Shown piece by piece: positions 39,001 to 48,492 of a DNA stretch of 64,000 bases. The stretch is from assembly GCA_903945175.1 (NCBI GenBank), contig CAJAUM010000098.1, positions 50,421 to 114,420 of the forward strand, in the 5' to 3' direction. The notes beneath the pieces were generated by a model. It made no database searches. It was not told the origin of the DNA and saw only the letters and a program-made list of their open reading frames with translations. A program made the position numbers and the translations under genes. The stretch's first letter is position 1. Every line of letters begins with the position of its first letter. The stretch is from an uncultured Bacteroidales bacterium (GTDB taxonomy: Bacteria > Bacteroidota > Bacteroidia > Bacteroidales > FEN-979).

Positions 39001-39464
39001 TTTTCATAGGTGATATAGGGATCATCAAGATTCAGCCAGTAACCCATGCGGATGGTCAGGTCGTCCCAGAGATCTTTGTACTTCATCACCTCTGTACGGC
39101 ATTCCTTGTTATAATCCTCAATGGAGATGGATTTTCCGATATCCTCCTTGGTAATTCCCAGTTTCTTTTCCACCCCGATCTCAATGGGCAGTCCATGGGT
39201 ATCCCATCCTGCTTTCCGGCTCACATAAAAGCCCTTCATGGTTTTATAGCGGCAGAAAATATCTTTGATCGCGCGGGCCATCACGTGGTGAATACCAGGA
39301 ATGCCATTGGCAGATGGCGGTCCCTCGTAAAAAACATACGGTGGTTTGCCCTCGGTTAATTTCAGACTTTTTTCAAACGTGCCATGCTCCTGCCAGTAGG
39401 ACTGGATCTCATCGCCAATCCTCGTCAGGTCAAGATTTTTGTATTCGGTATATTTTTTACTCAT
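36099..39464 (-). CDS. ileS: Isoleucyl-tRNA synthetase
   Basis: Charges tRNA-Ile. 1121 residues, in the size range of the long (type 2) enzymes. The ATP-binding HIGH-like motif is in NGIPGIHHVMARAIKD near residue 55, and the KMSKS motif appears as KMSKRLGN near 680. The editing (CP1) domain with GTGIVHIAPSFGADD lies between. The C-terminus has a tRNA anticodon-binding domain. A minus-strand -7 element TAATTTTG (39544-39551) lies about 80 bases upstream. First gene of the ileS-dksA-lspA operon. Confidence 0.97.
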   Translation of the reverse strand: MSKKYTEYKNLDLTRIGDEIQSYWQEHGTFEKSLKLTEGKPPYVFYEGPPSANGIPGIHHVMARAIKDIFCRYKTMKGFYVSRKAGWDTHGLPIEIGVEKKLGITKEDIGKSISIEDYNKECRTEVMKYKDLWDDLTIRMGYWLNLDDPYITYENKYIETVWYLLGKLYEKGLIYKGYTIQPYSPAAGTGLSTHELNQPGTYKMVKDNTVVAQFKVIRDEKSEFLFTDLFGELYILAWTTTPWTLPSNTGLAMGKEITYVVVKTFNPYTFTEQTVVLARELLHQYFPEKNSQLEMESYHEGDKQIPYQVVAEFKGRDFEGIRFEQLLPYAQPEDGDPFRVVLGDFVTTEDGTGIVHIAPSFGADDFRVGRQYGLGSLTLVDKQGRFTDQMGEFAGRYVKPEYDADCLDGKCPPVDIDIIVKLKHENKAFKSEKYEHSYPHCWRTDKPILYYPLDSWFIRTTAYKDEMIALNKTINWKPESTGTGRFGNWLENLVDWNLSRSRFWGTPLPIWRSADQKQEICISSVAQLKTEIAKAVTAGLMKSNPLENYIPGETTDENYHTFDLHRPFVDDIILVTADGEPMYRETDLIDVWFDSGAMPYAQYHYPFEQTRKLESYFPADFIAEGVDQTRGWFFTLHAIAVMLFGGVSYKNCVSNGLVLDKNGNKMSKRLGNAVDPFETIRKYGPDATRWYLITNSQPWDNLKFDLEGIEEIRRKFFGTLYNTYAFYSLYANIDGFTYSEPEIPIHERPEIDRWILSELNSLIKLADDCYNDYEPTKAGRAISDFVDEHLSNWYVRLCRRRFWKGDYSQDKISAYQTLYRCLEVLAQLASPIAPFFAERLFLDLNSVTGRFDVDSVHLTPFPQAEPSLIDKDLEERMELAQKIASMILSIRKSTKLRVRQPLNKILLPLMSDHLKGQIEAVKNLILSEVNVKELEYITDTAGILTKKVKPDFKKLGPRYGKLMKQLAVAVTTISQEEITALEKDGKLSLLVDGQSVELMIDDVEILSEDIPGWQVASMGALTVALDVTLTPELLKEGIAREVINRIQNLRKDKGFDVTDKIRIKFQSHPDIDDAVNQNISYICTETLAQSFEVVSALEETSKTLIELNDAVSTYLVINRVE

Positions 39465-39645
39465 TTTGTATCGTCCATCATTGCTGCGAAAATTTTCCGC
39501 AATTCAGCCGTCAATTAACCCCACCGGGCCATAAAAAGGCGTGCAAAATTACGAAAAATTCTTTTATTCAGATATATACCATTATTCAGAACATTTTTAA
39601 CTGGCGTCGGAGATTTTTTTAATTTTAGCGTTTGAAAAAAATCCT

Positions 39646-40179
39646 ATGACGGATAAAACCTCCATCATTCTTGAAAACATCCAAAACCGCAAAAGTGTTC
39701 GAAATTTCACAGACGAACCAGTCGCAAAAGAGATTCTCCTGACCCTCCTGAAAGCAGGCATGGCAGCACCATCGGCACGCAACCGGCAGCCACTGGCCTT
39801 CGTTGCTGTTACGGATCGACTGCTCCTTGATGGCATGGGTGAAGGTTTGCCTTATACCAAGATGCTGTTCAAGGCAGGAGCATGCATTGTTGTTTGCGGG
39901 GATTCCAAGGTTGACCTGCAGCAGGGAGCCAATGACCTCTGGTACCAGGATGCTGCCGCCGCTACTGAAAATATTCTGCTGGCCATCGAAGCGATGGGGC
40001 TGGGAGGCGTATGGTCGGCACTATATCCTTACCCTGAGCGTGAAGGCCATGTGCGCATGATGCTGAAGCTGCCTCCGGAAGTCACCCCTTTTAGTATTGT
40101 CCCGGTTGGGCACCCTGCAGGTTCCGATCAGCCGAAAGATAAATTCAGGGCTGAAAAAATTCATTGGGAACACTGGTGA
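39646..40179 (+). CDS. Nitroreductase-family flavoprotein
   Basis: 177 residues of the NADH oxidase/nitroreductase fold. N-terminal RKSVRNFTDEPV is the FMN-phosphate-binding segment, AAPSARNRQPLAFVAV the second FMN contact, and AMGLGGVWSALYPYPE the C-terminal motif. It reduces nitro compounds or quinones with NAD(P)H. It stands alone; a near -7 element (TAGCGTTTG) lies upstream. Confidence 0.9.
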   Translation: MTDKTSIILENIQNRKSVRNFTDEPVAKEILLTLLKAGMAAPSARNRQPLAFVAVTDRLLLDGMGEGLPYTKMLFKAGACIVVCGDSKVDLQQGANDLWYQDAAAATENILLAIEAMGLGGVWSALYPYPEREGHVRMMLKLPPEVTPFSIVPVGHPAGSDQPKDKFRAEKIHWEHW

Positions 40180-40251
40180 TTCATGTTGAATTTATGATAG
40201 TTGAGCTGGCATAGGGGCTGATCAATTCACTACCTTTGCATAAAATTCCAT

Positions 40252-41349
40252 ATGGTGAAAAGATCAACCATCCATTCAATTCTGTTAACCAGCTTCCTCT
40301 CGCTTCTTTTTACCTTCCGGGTCATCGGGCAGATCCCTCCGGGATATTACGATCCGGCTGATGGAAAAACAGAGGTGGCTTTACAGACCGCGCTGCATGA
40401 CATTATCAAAGGACATACTGTTTTATCCTATAGTGATCTCTGGACTGCCTTTTATACCACCGATGACAAACCAAACGGGACAGTCTGGGATATGTACTCT
40501 GATGTTCCCGATGGCACGCCCAGTGGGAATCCCCCCTATTCCTACACTTTTGGTATTGACCAGTGCGGAAATTACGGCGGGGAGGGGCAGTGCTATAACA
40601 GGGAACATTCCTGGCCGAAAAGCTGGTTCAATGATACCCCGCCGATGAATTCCGACCTGTTTCATATTTATCCGACCGATGGTTATGTGAATGGAAAACG
40701 GAACAATTACCCCTATGGCCCAGTTGCAACTGCCAGTTGGACTTCACAGAACGGAAGTAAGCTTGGAACGTGCAGCTGGCCCGGATACACCGGAACTGTG
40801 TTTGAACCCATCGATGAGTACAAGGGCGATTTTGCCCGGACCTATTTCTATATGTCAACACGGTATTATACCGAAGATGGGGGCTGGAATGTGACAGAGA
40901 TGACCAACAAATCGCAGCTCAAGCCCTGGGCCCTGCAAATGATGTTGCACTGGAGCCTCATTGATCCTGTTTCTCAAAAGGAGACCGACCGCAACAATGC
41001 AGTGTACGGCATGCAGGCTAACCGGAACCCCTTCATTGACCAGCCTGAATATGCCAGCCTGATCTGGGGAAATCCGGTGGGAGCCGATGAGACCGCTGCC
41101 ATGGATAATCGCCTGGTGATATATCCCAATCCTGCCAAAGATTATTGTTCACTTACTATCCCGGCTGGAAATACCCCAGAAGATCAGCACCCTTTACTTT
41201 TTTCTGTGACCGGTATTCAATACATCCCAACCTATGCATGGCAAGGCAAGAAACTTGAGGTTGATATCCGGACCCTGCCAGTTGGAATATATTTCTTAAT
41301 CCTGCGGGGAGAGCAGGCGGTGTACCGGGCGAAGGTGGTGAAAAACTAG
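40252..41349 (+). CDS. Secreted endonuclease I-type nuclease with T9SS sorting domain
   Basis: 365 residues. Signal peptide (1-26), then an endonuclease I (His-Me finger) domain with catalytic [11 protein letters not shown] (about 117-127) and the metal-site Asn/Tyr in [14 protein letters not shown]-terminal sorting domain of about 80 residues begins [10 protein letters not shown] and ends [15 protein letters not shown], so the nuclease is exported by the type IX system. It would degrade extracellular DNA. A -7 element TACCTTTG (40231-40238) precedes the ATG by 13 bases. The 3' end overlaps fabH by 4 bases on the opposite strand. Confidence 0.9.
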   Translation: MVKRSTIHSILLTSFLSLLFTFRVIGQIPPGYYDPADGKTEVALQTALHDIIKGHTVLSYSDLWTAFYTTDDKPNGTVWDMYSDVPDGTPSGNPPYSYTFGIDQCGNYGGEGQCYNREHSWPKSWFNDTPPMNSDLFHIYPTDGYVNGKRNNYPYGPVATASWTSQNGSKLGTCSWPGYTGTVFEPIDEYKGDFARTYFYMSTRYYTEDGGWNVTEMTNKSQLKPWALQMMLHWSLIDPVSQKETDRNNAVYGMQANRNPFIDQPEYASLIWGNPVGADETAAMDNRLVIYPNPAKDYCSLTIPAGNTPEDQHPLLFSVTGIQYIPTYAWQGKKLEVDIRTLPVGIYFLILRGEQAVYRAKVVKN

Positions 41350-42335
41350 TAGGCCCATTTCACCCAGATCGATCCCCAGGTGAATCCGCCGCCGAAGGCA
41401 GCGAGAATGATGTTGTCGCCCTTTTTCAGTTTATTTTCCCATTCCCACAAGCACAATGGAATGGTGGCATCTGTGGTGTTGCCATACCGCTCGATGTTGA
41501 TCATCACCTTTTCTTTGCCTACGCCCATCCTGCGGGCCGTTGCATCAATGATCCTCAGATTGGCCTGATGGGGTACCAGATAGGAGATATCATCGGCGGT
41601 GAGGTTGTTTCGTTCCATGATTTCTGCAGAGACATCCGCCATCCGTGTCACGGCAAACTTAAAGACAGGTTGTCCCTCCTGGTATATAAAATGTTCTTTT
41701 GCATCAACGGTTTCGTGGGAGGGTGGTCTCAGTGACCCACCGGCTTTCATATGTAAATAGTTTCTTCCGGAGCCGTCAGTTCCTGCCATACAATCCATAA
41801 TCCCCACCTCCTCGGTGGTAGGTTCGAGCAGCACGGCACCAGCAGCATCGCCAAAAAGCACGCAGGTTTCACGTGCAGTATAATCGGTGATCCCCGACAT
41901 TTTATCGGCTCCCACCACAATCACTTTTTTGTACAACCCCGTCTCCACATATTTTGAGGCTGTGATCAGTGCAAATAAAAAACCCGAGCATGCAGCGTTA
42001 AGGTCAAAACTGAAAGCATTCTTCAGTCCAGCCTTATCGCTGATGATATTTCCGGTTGCAGGGAACATCATATCGGGGGTAACTGTTGCACAAATCAGCA
42101 GATCAACCTCCTCGGGTTTTGTCCCGGTCTTCTCAAGCAATCCTTTAACAGCTTCGGCACCCATATCGGAAGTTCCCAGTCCTTCACCTTTGAGAATGTG
42201 ACGTTCCCGGATCCCGGTGCGCGTCATGATCCACTCATCCGTGGTCTCGACCATGGTTTCCAGCTCCTTATTGGTCAAGATATAAGGGGGAACCCATCCC
42301 TGGATTCCAGAAATCTTCGCTCTGAGTTTTGCCAT
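41346..42335 (-). CDS. fabH: Beta-ketoacyl-ACP synthase III
   Basis: Starts fatty acid chains by condensing acyl-CoA with malonyl-ACP. 329 residues. The catalytic triad is C116 (NAACSG), H256 (VPHQAN) and N286 (GNTTDA). It starts 5 bases after plsX. Together with plsX, rpmF and yceD it forms the classic operon linking lipid synthesis with ribosomal protein L32. Confidence 0.97.
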   Translation of the reverse strand: MAKLRAKISGIQGWVPPYILTNKELETMVETTDEWIMTRTGIRERHILKGEGLGTSDMGAEAVKGLLEKTGTKPEEVDLLICATVTPDMMFPATGNIISDKAGLKNAFSFDLNAACSGFLFALITASKYVETGLYKKVIVVGADKMSGITDYTARETCVLFGDAAGAVLLEPTTEEVGIMDCMAGTDGSGRNYLHMKAGGSLRPPSHETVDAKEHFIYQEGQPVFKFAVTRMADVSAEIMERNNLTADDISYLVPHQANLRIIDATARRMGVGKEKVMINIERYGNTTDATIPLCLWEWENKLKKGDNIILAAFGGGFTWGSIWVKWAY

Positions 42336-42340
42336 GATTT

Positions 42341-43300
42341 TTAAATATTGTTAAGAGAATATTGTTCGAGCGCGTTTTTTATTTTTTGAGATAGTTTGGC
42401 ATCGTGCACCTCTTTGGCCATTAGGATCATCTTCCGGATGGCATTGGCATTGGAAATCCCATGTCCGACAATCACGGTCGAGTTGACCCCAAGGATCGGG
42501 GTTCCGCCGTAGGTTTCATAGTTAAACCGATCGAGATAAGCATCCTTGATCCCTCGTTTCACGAGAACCCGGTACATGGCCTCGACCTGTTTGAGCACAA
42601 TGTTCCCCACAAATCCATCACAAACGACCACATCAACGGTATCGCGAAACAGTTCACGCCCCTCAATATTGCCAATGAAATGAAAATCTTTTGAATCTTT
42701 CATTAGCTGAAATGCAGACTGGGTTGTCAGGCTGCCTTTCTTTTCTTCGACGCCGATGTTAAGCAGGCCAACCCTGGGTTGCTTTACATGAAACACATGT
42801 TCGGCAAACAGGGATCCCAAAATACCGAACTGATACATCACGTCAGGCTTGGCATCCGGGTTGGTGCCAACATCAATGAGTACAGATGAACCGCCATTCT
42901 CCTTTGGTATGTATGCAGTGGTACTTGGCCTGATAATACCCTGAATGGTGTTGACACTGTAAATCGAACCTACCATCATCGCCCCACTGCTTCCGGCACT
43001 GGCAAATGCATGGATCTCCTTGTGCTTCAACATTCTGAAACCAACTGAGATGCTGGAATTTGGTTTGTTGACCAAGGCTTTTGTTGGCTGTTCATCCATT
43101 TCGATCAGGTCAGGAGCATCCACGACCTCAAACATATCGTGGGGTAAATTCTCCTCCTTCAGAAAGGCTAAAATGATTTCCCGGTCACCGATCAAAACAA
43201 TTTGATCGGTATCGGGGAGTTCCTTGTAAGCCAGGATAGCACCATGCATCGTGGCTTTCGGAGCAAAATCACCTCCTAAAACATCCAAACCGATTTTCAT
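42341..43300 (-). CDS. plsX: Phosphate acyltransferase
   Basis: Makes acyl-phosphate from acyl-ACP for phospholipid synthesis. 319 residues with the N-terminal [15 protein letters not shown] motif and [16 protein letters not shown], typical of the family. It is followed by fabH after 5 bases and preceded by rpmF with a 22-base gap. Confidence 0.96.
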   Translation of the reverse strand: MKIGLDVLGGDFAPKATMHGAILAYKELPDTDQIVLIGDREIILAFLKEENLPHDMFEVVDAPDLIEMDEQPTKALVNKPNSSISVGFRMLKHKEIHAFASAGSSGAMMVGSIYSVNTIQGIIRPSTTAYIPKENGGSSVLIDVGTNPDAKPDVMYQFGILGSLFAEHVFHVKQPRVGLLNIGVEEKKGSLTTQSAFQLMKDSKDFHFIGNIEGRELFRDTVDVVVCDGFVGNIVLKQVEAMYRVLVKRGIKDAYLDRFNYETYGGTPILGVNSTVIVGHGISNANAIRKMILMAKEVHDAKLSQKIKNALEQYSLNNI

Positions 43301-43322
43301 TGGCAGTAATTTAGGTAAAAAA

Positions 43323-43508
43323 CTATTCCGCAGAGGCCTTCACAACGGCTTGCTTCCCGCGGTAATAACCGCATTCAGGGCAAACCCTGTGATATAATAC
43401 CGGAGCGCCGCAATGTGAACAAACAACGGTTGCACGGGCAACAGCTTTGTCGTGGGTTCTTCTTTTGTCCCTGCGGGTTGTCGAAATTTTATGTTTCGGA
43501 TGTGGCAT
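43323..43508 (-). CDS. rpmF: Ribosomal protein L32
   Basis: 61 residues, rich in Lys/Arg at the N-terminus (PHPKHKISTTRRDKRR), with a zinc ribbon CSHCGAP...CPECGYY; all four cysteines are intact. Situated between yceD and plsX as in most bacteria. Confidence 0.97.
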   Translation of the reverse strand: MPHPKHKISTTRRDKRRTHDKAVARATVVCSHCGAPVLYHRVCPECGYYRGKQAVVKASAE

Positions 43509-43541
43509 AATACAATTTATTTACGATTTACAAACTACGAT

Positions 43542-44069
43542 TTACGATTTATTTTTTTTCTTCAACTGGTTCAAGGCTTCCCATCTGGGATCTGGCATAT
43601 GACTTTCACTCAGTTCTTTTAATTTTCTTATAATTTCAGGGTCGCATCGACTGTTTCCCTGATCATCCTCCGGATGAACTCTGCGTATCGGCAGGAGCAG
43701 ATGAATATATTCATATAAAAACGGACTCATGTCGAATTGGTGCGCCGTGTCAGGAATAACCTGCACATCGTCACTCTCTTCGTAGTAACGGTCGCCCAGT
43801 TTGATAATCAGGCGCTCATTCCCCTTCACATCCATTTCCATCTGTTCATTGCAGCGATCACACGCCACACTGACCTTACCTTCAATCGCAAGGTGGAGAT
43901 CCATCATGCGTTCATCCTTGGCCATCGTAATCACAACCGACACTGATCCGCCCGTGATCTCCGTATCCTTAACCTGTTCAAAGAACGAATTGCCGATTAT
44001 AAAATCGAATTGGTGCGTCCCTGAATTCAATCCACTGAACGCAATTTGATATTGATCCGGGTTGTTCAC
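43542..44069 (-). CDS. YceD/DUF177-family 23S rRNA-accumulation protein
   Basis: DUF177 protein usually encoded just before rpmF; the E. coli member YceD affects 23S rRNA levels. The start chosen is the GTG at 44067-44069 (VNNPDQYQIAF), 175 residues. It is supported by an AGGGGA ribosome-binding site and by a promoter (44090-44121) whose transcript would begin downstream of an alternative ATG at 44147, ruling out that longer form. A paired-Cys segment ACDRCNEQ is visible near the centre. Convergent/divergent context: proline dehydrogenase lies on the other strand. Confidence 0.85.
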   Translation of the reverse strand: MNNPDQYQIAFSGLNSGTHQFDFIIGNSFFEQVKDTEITGGSVSVVITMAKDERMMDLHLAIEGKVSVACDRCNEQMEMDVKGNERLIIKLGDRYYEESDDVQVIPDTAHQFDMSPFLYEYIHLLLPIRRVHPEDDQGNSRCDPEIIRKLKELSESHMPDPRWEALNQLKKKNKS

Positions 44070-44089
44070 GTTTCCCCTAAAAAAGTCTG

Positions 44090-44121
44090 CAAAATTAAAA
44101 ATTAATTTGATGATTACCAAA
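44090..44121 (-). promoter_or_regulatory. Promoter of the yceD-rpmF-plsX-fabH operon
   Basis: On the minus strand, TTTG (complement of 44118-44121) and TAATTTTG (complement of 44090-44097) lie 20 bases apart, matching the Bacteroidota -33/-7 promoter. The position fixes the start of yceD at the GTG 44069. Confidence 0.75.
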
Positions 44122-44246
44122 TACCTGTTTCTTTCCATCATTTCCAAAATGGCCCCGGATTGCGATTTTTCCCGGCCACAGATAAAAATAATTGAATTAT
44201 TATGTATGTTTGCTGATATGATTATCTAACCTTACGCCGTACAACT

Positions 44247-45158
44247 ATGTTCAATCAATTGATAACCATGATGCTCCCACTGATGCCCAAAAAGCTGGTG
44301 TGGATATTTTCCCGCAAGTACATCGCGGGTGAGACCATTGAGGATGCCATCCGTGTTTGCCGCGGATTAAATGCACAAAATGTAAAAATCACCATCGACC
44401 TGCTTGGAGAATTCATCACAAAGCTTGACGAAGCAACTGCAAATAAAAACACCTACCTTGAAATCATTGAAAAGGTAGAGAAAGAAAAAATCGACGGCAA
44501 CTACTCCCTTAAGCCAACCAGTTTCGGACTCCTGATCGACCCGGAATCATGTTACCGGAACATCCGCGAGATTGTTGCGAAATCAGCCTCTTACGGCAAT
44601 TTTGTGCGGATTGATATGGAGGATTCACAGTGTACCGATCTCGAAATTGTCCTGTTCAGGAAACTGCATAAGGAGTTTCCAAAAAATGTGGGGCTTGTTA
44701 TCCAGTCCTATATGAAGCGCACATTGCAGGATATCAAAGATATGAAGGAGCTTCATTCCCCTGATGCTCCGCTGAATTTCAGGCTGTGCAAAGGCATTTA
44801 TGTGGAGCCTGCTGACATTGCTTTCAAGAAATACCAGGAAATCAATGATCATTATCTTGAAGCGCTGGAATATATGTTTCAGCAGGGAATCTATCCGGGA
44901 ATTGCCACACATGACAAACCGCTCATAGAGGGCGCTTACAAACTAATTGAGAAGTACAGTGTTCCCAAAAACAGGTATGAATTTCAGATGTTGTACGGCG
45001 TAACGCCCGATTTGCGTAGCTCAATTGTCGACAAGGGTCACCATATGCGGGTGTATGTCCCGTTCGGGAAAGAGTGGTTTGGATATTCCACCCGCCGGCT
45101 GAAGGAAAACCCGAAAATGGCAACCCACATCATCAAGGCGTTGTTTGTAAGAGGATGA
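44247..45158 (+). CDS. Proline dehydrogenase
   Basis: FAD-linked enzyme that oxidises L-proline to pyrroline-5-carboxylate. 303 residues as a stand-alone PRODH domain. Family features: VRIDMEDSQCTD (beta-strand with catalytic Asp), QSYMKRTLQD, LCKGIYVEP, IATHDKP, and C-terminal RVYVPFGKEWFGYSTRRLKE with the substrate-binding YxxRR. No P5C dehydrogenase is fused or adjacent. It is convergent with the large oxidoreductase gene (23 bases apart). A -7 element TATGTTTG (44205-44212) precedes it. Confidence 0.93.
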   Translation: MFNQLITMMLPLMPKKLVWIFSRKYIAGETIEDAIRVCRGLNAQNVKITIDLLGEFITKLDEATANKNTYLEIIEKVEKEKIDGNYSLKPTSFGLLIDPESCYRNIREIVAKSASYGNFVRIDMEDSQCTDLEIVLFRKLHKEFPKNVGLVIQSYMKRTLQDIKDMKELHSPDAPLNFRLCKGIYVEPADIAFKKYQEINDHYLEALEYMFQQGIYPGIATHDKPLIEGAYKLIEKYSVPKNRYEFQMLYGVTPDLRSSIVDKGHHMRVYVPFGKEWFGYSTRRLKENPKMATHIIKALFVRG

Positions 45159-45181
45159 AAGAATGGTAGAATGGTGAAATT

Positions 45182-48100
45182 TTATTTAAACGCTTTCTCC
45201 AGCATGCCATCTCCGCTTAATTTCAACCGGTCAAAATAGGCCGGTACAGGTTTTCCGAGAAGATTATCCACATACAACTTTGCCAGGTATTGGCCAAGCA
45301 TAAAGCCCTGGCCACGCAAGCCCAGAAAGAGCCCGAGTTCCGGGTCAATGATCATGCGGGGTTCCACATAATAACCAGCCCAAACAGCCTGGAATCCGAC
45401 GGAGGAGAGTTCCGGTATCCAGTTGGTGAAAATCTCTGAAGCAATTTCCACAAAATCCTGTGAGTTGATCTTAATATTTTTATCAGCCTCCATGGGTTCA
45501 ATGGCCGGTGAAGCACATCCGATGATTTGTCCTGTTTCAGCTAACTGCTGACCGTAAACTGCGCTGAATCCTTTGTATCGCCTCCTGTCTATCAGCATGG
45601 GAAGCGGCCTCCCATCCTTGCCCAGCATAGGCAAACGGCGGGTGATAAAGGCCTGGTGCTTTACAGGATAGAGGCCGGTTTCAATGTTCAGCTGTTTGGC
45701 GAATCTCCCGCCTTCAGGCCCAAGGGCATTGATAAATATCTCCGTTTCAAACTCAATGTCCTCCTGCTGATGATTTTTCACAAGAATTCTGTAAACACCA
45801 TCCACCTTGTTCACATCAATGAGTTTGCAATCTTCCTCCACCCTTCCGCCTTTATCGATACCCATCCTGCGGATCAGGTCGATAACCCGTCCGGGCGTGG
45901 CCTGCCAGCAATCGCGGGTAATCAGTGCCGACAAATAGGTGTTGAGATTGGGATTGATGCGCGGGGAGATCTCTTTAACAAAGTCCCGTGGTTCAACCAT
46001 GGAGGCATCTGACCATGACATCGATTCAACCAATGCCTTGCACATGTTGTCATCATGCGCAAAAGTCACATAGGAAATCGGGCGATAGTCAATGTTGTGA
46101 ATTGTCTGAAGCTCCTTGAAAATTTCGTGGTTATGGACCGCAATGTCAGATAACTCCGGAAGCGAAAAATTCGGACGTCCGCCGGCAATGTTGCGCCAGG
46201 ATGCTCCGCGGCCATAATTCAGCAATACCGGCTCCATCCCAGCTTCACCGAGGTACCGGAACAGTGCGCTTCCGCCGATGCCTCCGCCGGCCACCAGGGA
46301 TTTCACCCTGATCCTTTTCGGTGTCTGGCCCTTCACCCCGGTGATTACATTTTCATGTACCACCCTCGGGAAGAGTTCACCCATGGCCACCTGGTTTGAA
46401 AGCGGTCCGCGGGGTGTGGGTTCTCCAACAATGGAGATACCTGATCCCAGCAGGGTCGTTTTCAACCGCTTGATACATCGTTTACCGCGACATGCGCCCA
46501 TGCCCAGCCGGGTCGTATGCTTTACCTCATCAACGGAGATGAATTTGCGATCGCCGATGGTCTCCATGACCTCATCGAGCGTTACATCATCGCAATGGCA
46601 AACATAGGTGGTCTCCTTTGGCTCCTGCACATACGGCTTAAAAATAATGGGGCCGGGGTAATGCTCCTTGCCGATAAATCCGCGGACTTTACTGAGATCT
46701 TCGCCATGAACTGACGTGGAATGAACGCGGGCAATGTTGGTCTTGTTGGGCTTGCGCAGGATCTTTTCAACCATGCCTTCTCCAAGTATATCTCCCTGAT
46801 TATCGACCAGGTAACATGCCGATTTCTCCTCAACCGCATATTCTATGGGAAGAAAGAGCCAATCTTTTTTTACATTGTAGCCGAAAATTGCGAGGCCCGG
46901 ACATTGGTATACACAATCCATGCATCCGATGCACTTCCCAAAATCGATTTCCGGAACAGTGCTGGTCGACGATTTGGTGATGGCCCCGTGCGGGCAGGCA
47001 AAAGCGCAGGGATTGCATGCAAAGCCATACAGGCAGTCGATCAAAACAAAACCTTTTTCATTCATCCGCGCCGGGGTTGGTTGAAATGGCTCGGGAACCA
47101 CCCTGACAGGGTGTTGCTGCGAATCGATATACTCCTTCGACAGGGAGAGATAATCATCATAATTGTAACGTTCGCCCATCTCCTGCAGTACATCATACGC
47201 GGCCTGTCTGCCGCGCAGTACCGCGCTGGTCCCCTCCCCGATCCTGATGGCATCGCCAGCGCCGAAACAATGGCGGCCGAAAACCTCATTGCCCTTGATG
47301 AGCAGCTGGTCATCCTGAACAAGGCCTGTGCAGATATTGATTACATCAATGCCATCAATGATCTTTTCCGTTCCCGGGATGGGTTTAAAATCTTTGCATT
47401 CAGCCACCACAGCACCTACAATACCATCACGGTGTTCATTGGGAATGGCCTTGAGCAGGATGTGAGAGGTAAGGATGGGGATGCCCAGCCGCCTGACACG
47501 GTTGGCCTGAACCGGAAACCCGCCTTCACCCGGCATGGCTTCAAGGATGGCCTTGACTTTGGCGCCGGCCTGCATGAGCTGGTAAGAGGTAAGGTAGCCA
47601 ATGTTGCCTGCACCGACGGTCAGTATGTTTTTGCCAAGCAACGTCAACTCCTGATTCATCATCTTCTGCACCACAGCGGCGGTGAAAACCCCCGGGAGGT
47701 CATCGTTTTCAAAAGCGGGCATAAACGGCACAGCTCCGGTAGCCACGATCATATAGGTTGCATCGACAAAATAAATCTCTTCAGTCCTGATATTTTTAAC
47801 TGCAATACGCCCTCCTTCCAGAATATCCCATACCGTAGAATTCAGGAAAATGCCATTGTGGTCATCACCGGCCAGGGTTTTGGCGATATCAAAACCACGC
47901 ATCCCGCCAAATTTCTGCTCCTTCTCGAAGAAAAAAAACTGGTGGGTCTGCATCAGAAACTGCCCGCCGATTTTGTCATTGTTGTCGATAACGATATTTG
48001 GAATCTGATGTTTGTCAAGCTCCTCGCGGGCAGCCAGGCCTGCAGGTCCGGCACCAATGATGGCCACCGTGGTTTTAAAAACATTGACCGGAATATCCTT

Positions 48101-48415
48101 CTTAACAGGAACACTGCAGGGGGCATAATCATGCGGTATCTCCTTCACCTCCTTTACCCCGTCCAGCGTCGTGATGCAAATACGCTTGATCTGTCCGTCG
48201 ACTAACATTTCACAGGCGCCGCATTTACCTATGCCACATTCGAGACTGCGCTCACGGTTGCTCAGGCTGTGGCTGTGAACCGGATGGCCCGCCTGGTGAA
48301 GCGCTGCAGCTATTGTGAATCCCATATCACCGGTAACCTGTTGTCCTTCAAATAAAAAACCAGATTGTTGAGATTCCGGTATCTCCAGAATGGGGTGTGT
48401 CGTGATCTTGAACAT
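45182..48415 (-). CDS. Multi-cofactor amine/imino-acid oxidoreductase (HcnABC/opine-oxidase-like fusion)
   Basis: 1077 residues that join modules usually split among two or three proteins. In order: a [2Fe-2S] ferredoxin-like domain with ECGIGKCGACE (about 59-69); a FAD/NAD disulfide-reductase-like domain with IIGAGPAGLAARE (about 120-132) and VGAGNIGYL (about 267-275); a ferredoxin-like region with CNPCAFACP and CIGCMDCVYQCP (about 470-510); a BFD-type [2Fe-2S] domain with CHC...CRGKRC (about 607-645); and a DAO-type FAD domain starting VAGGGIGGSALFRYLG (about 695). These modules equal HcnA/HcnB/HcnC or opine-oxidase subunits. The substrate is inferred to be an amino or imino acid; the adjacent proline dehydrogenase suggests hydroxyproline or D-proline. 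The minus-strand -7 element TAATTTTG lies at 48438-48445. Confidence 0.85.
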   Translation of the reverse strand: MFKITTHPILEIPESQQSGFLFEGQQVTGDMGFTIAAALHQAGHPVHSHSLSNRERSLECGIGKCGACEMLVDGQIKRICITTLDGVKEVKEIPHDYAPCSVPVKKDIPVNVFKTTVAIIGAGPAGLAAREELDKHQIPNIVIDNNDKIGGQFLMQTHQFFFFEKEQKFGGMRGFDIAKTLAGDDHNGIFLNSTVWDILEGGRIAVKNIRTEEIYFVDATYMIVATGAVPFMPAFENDDLPGVFTAAVVQKMMNQELTLLGKNILTVGAGNIGYLTSYQLMQAGAKVKAILEAMPGEGGFPVQANRVRRLGIPILTSHILLKAIPNEHRDGIVGAVVAECKDFKPIPGTEKIIDGIDVINICTGLVQDDQLLIKGNEVFGRHCFGAGDAIRIGEGTSAVLRGRQAAYDVLQEMGERYNYDDYLSLSKEYIDSQQHPVRVVPEPFQPTPARMNEKGFVLIDCLYGFACNPCAFACPHGAITKSSTSTVPEIDFGKCIGCMDCVYQCPGLAIFGYNVKKDWLFLPIEYAVEEKSACYLVDNQGDILGEGMVEKILRKPNKTNIARVHSTSVHGEDLSKVRGFIGKEHYPGPIIFKPYVQEPKETTYVCHCDDVTLDEVMETIGDRKFISVDEVKHTTRLGMGACRGKRCIKRLKTTLLGSGISIVGEPTPRGPLSNQVAMGELFPRVVHENVITGVKGQTPKRIRVKSLVAGGGIGGSALFRYLGEAGMEPVLLNYGRGASWRNIAGGRPNFSLPELSDIAVHNHEIFKELQTIHNIDYRPISYVTFAHDDNMCKALVESMSWSDASMVEPRDFVKEISPRINPNLNTYLSALITRDCWQATPGRVIDLIRRMGIDKGGRVEEDCKLIDVNKVDGVYRILVKNHQQEDIEFETEIFINALGPEGGRFAKQLNIETGLYPVKHQAFITRRLPMLGKDGRPLPMLIDRRRYKGFSAVYGQQLAETGQIIGCASPAIEPMEADKNIKINSQDFVEIASEIFTNWIPELSSVGFQAVWAGYYVEPRMIIDPELGLFLGLRGQGFMLGQYLAKLYVDNLLGKPVPAYFDRLKLSGDGMLEKAFK

Positions 48416-48492
48416 GGCCGCGTGCGTTTTAAGGCGGCAAAATTACAGATTTTCCCAATTTAAAATAGCCTGCCTGTTAATTATTTAACAAT

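Noticed and set aside
46721..48205. A 494-codon open frame antisense to the large oxidoreductase
   Set aside because: It is opposite a protein-coding gene with intact cofactor motifs in every domain, and its own translation lacks any protein-like pattern; a shadow of GC-rich third positions.
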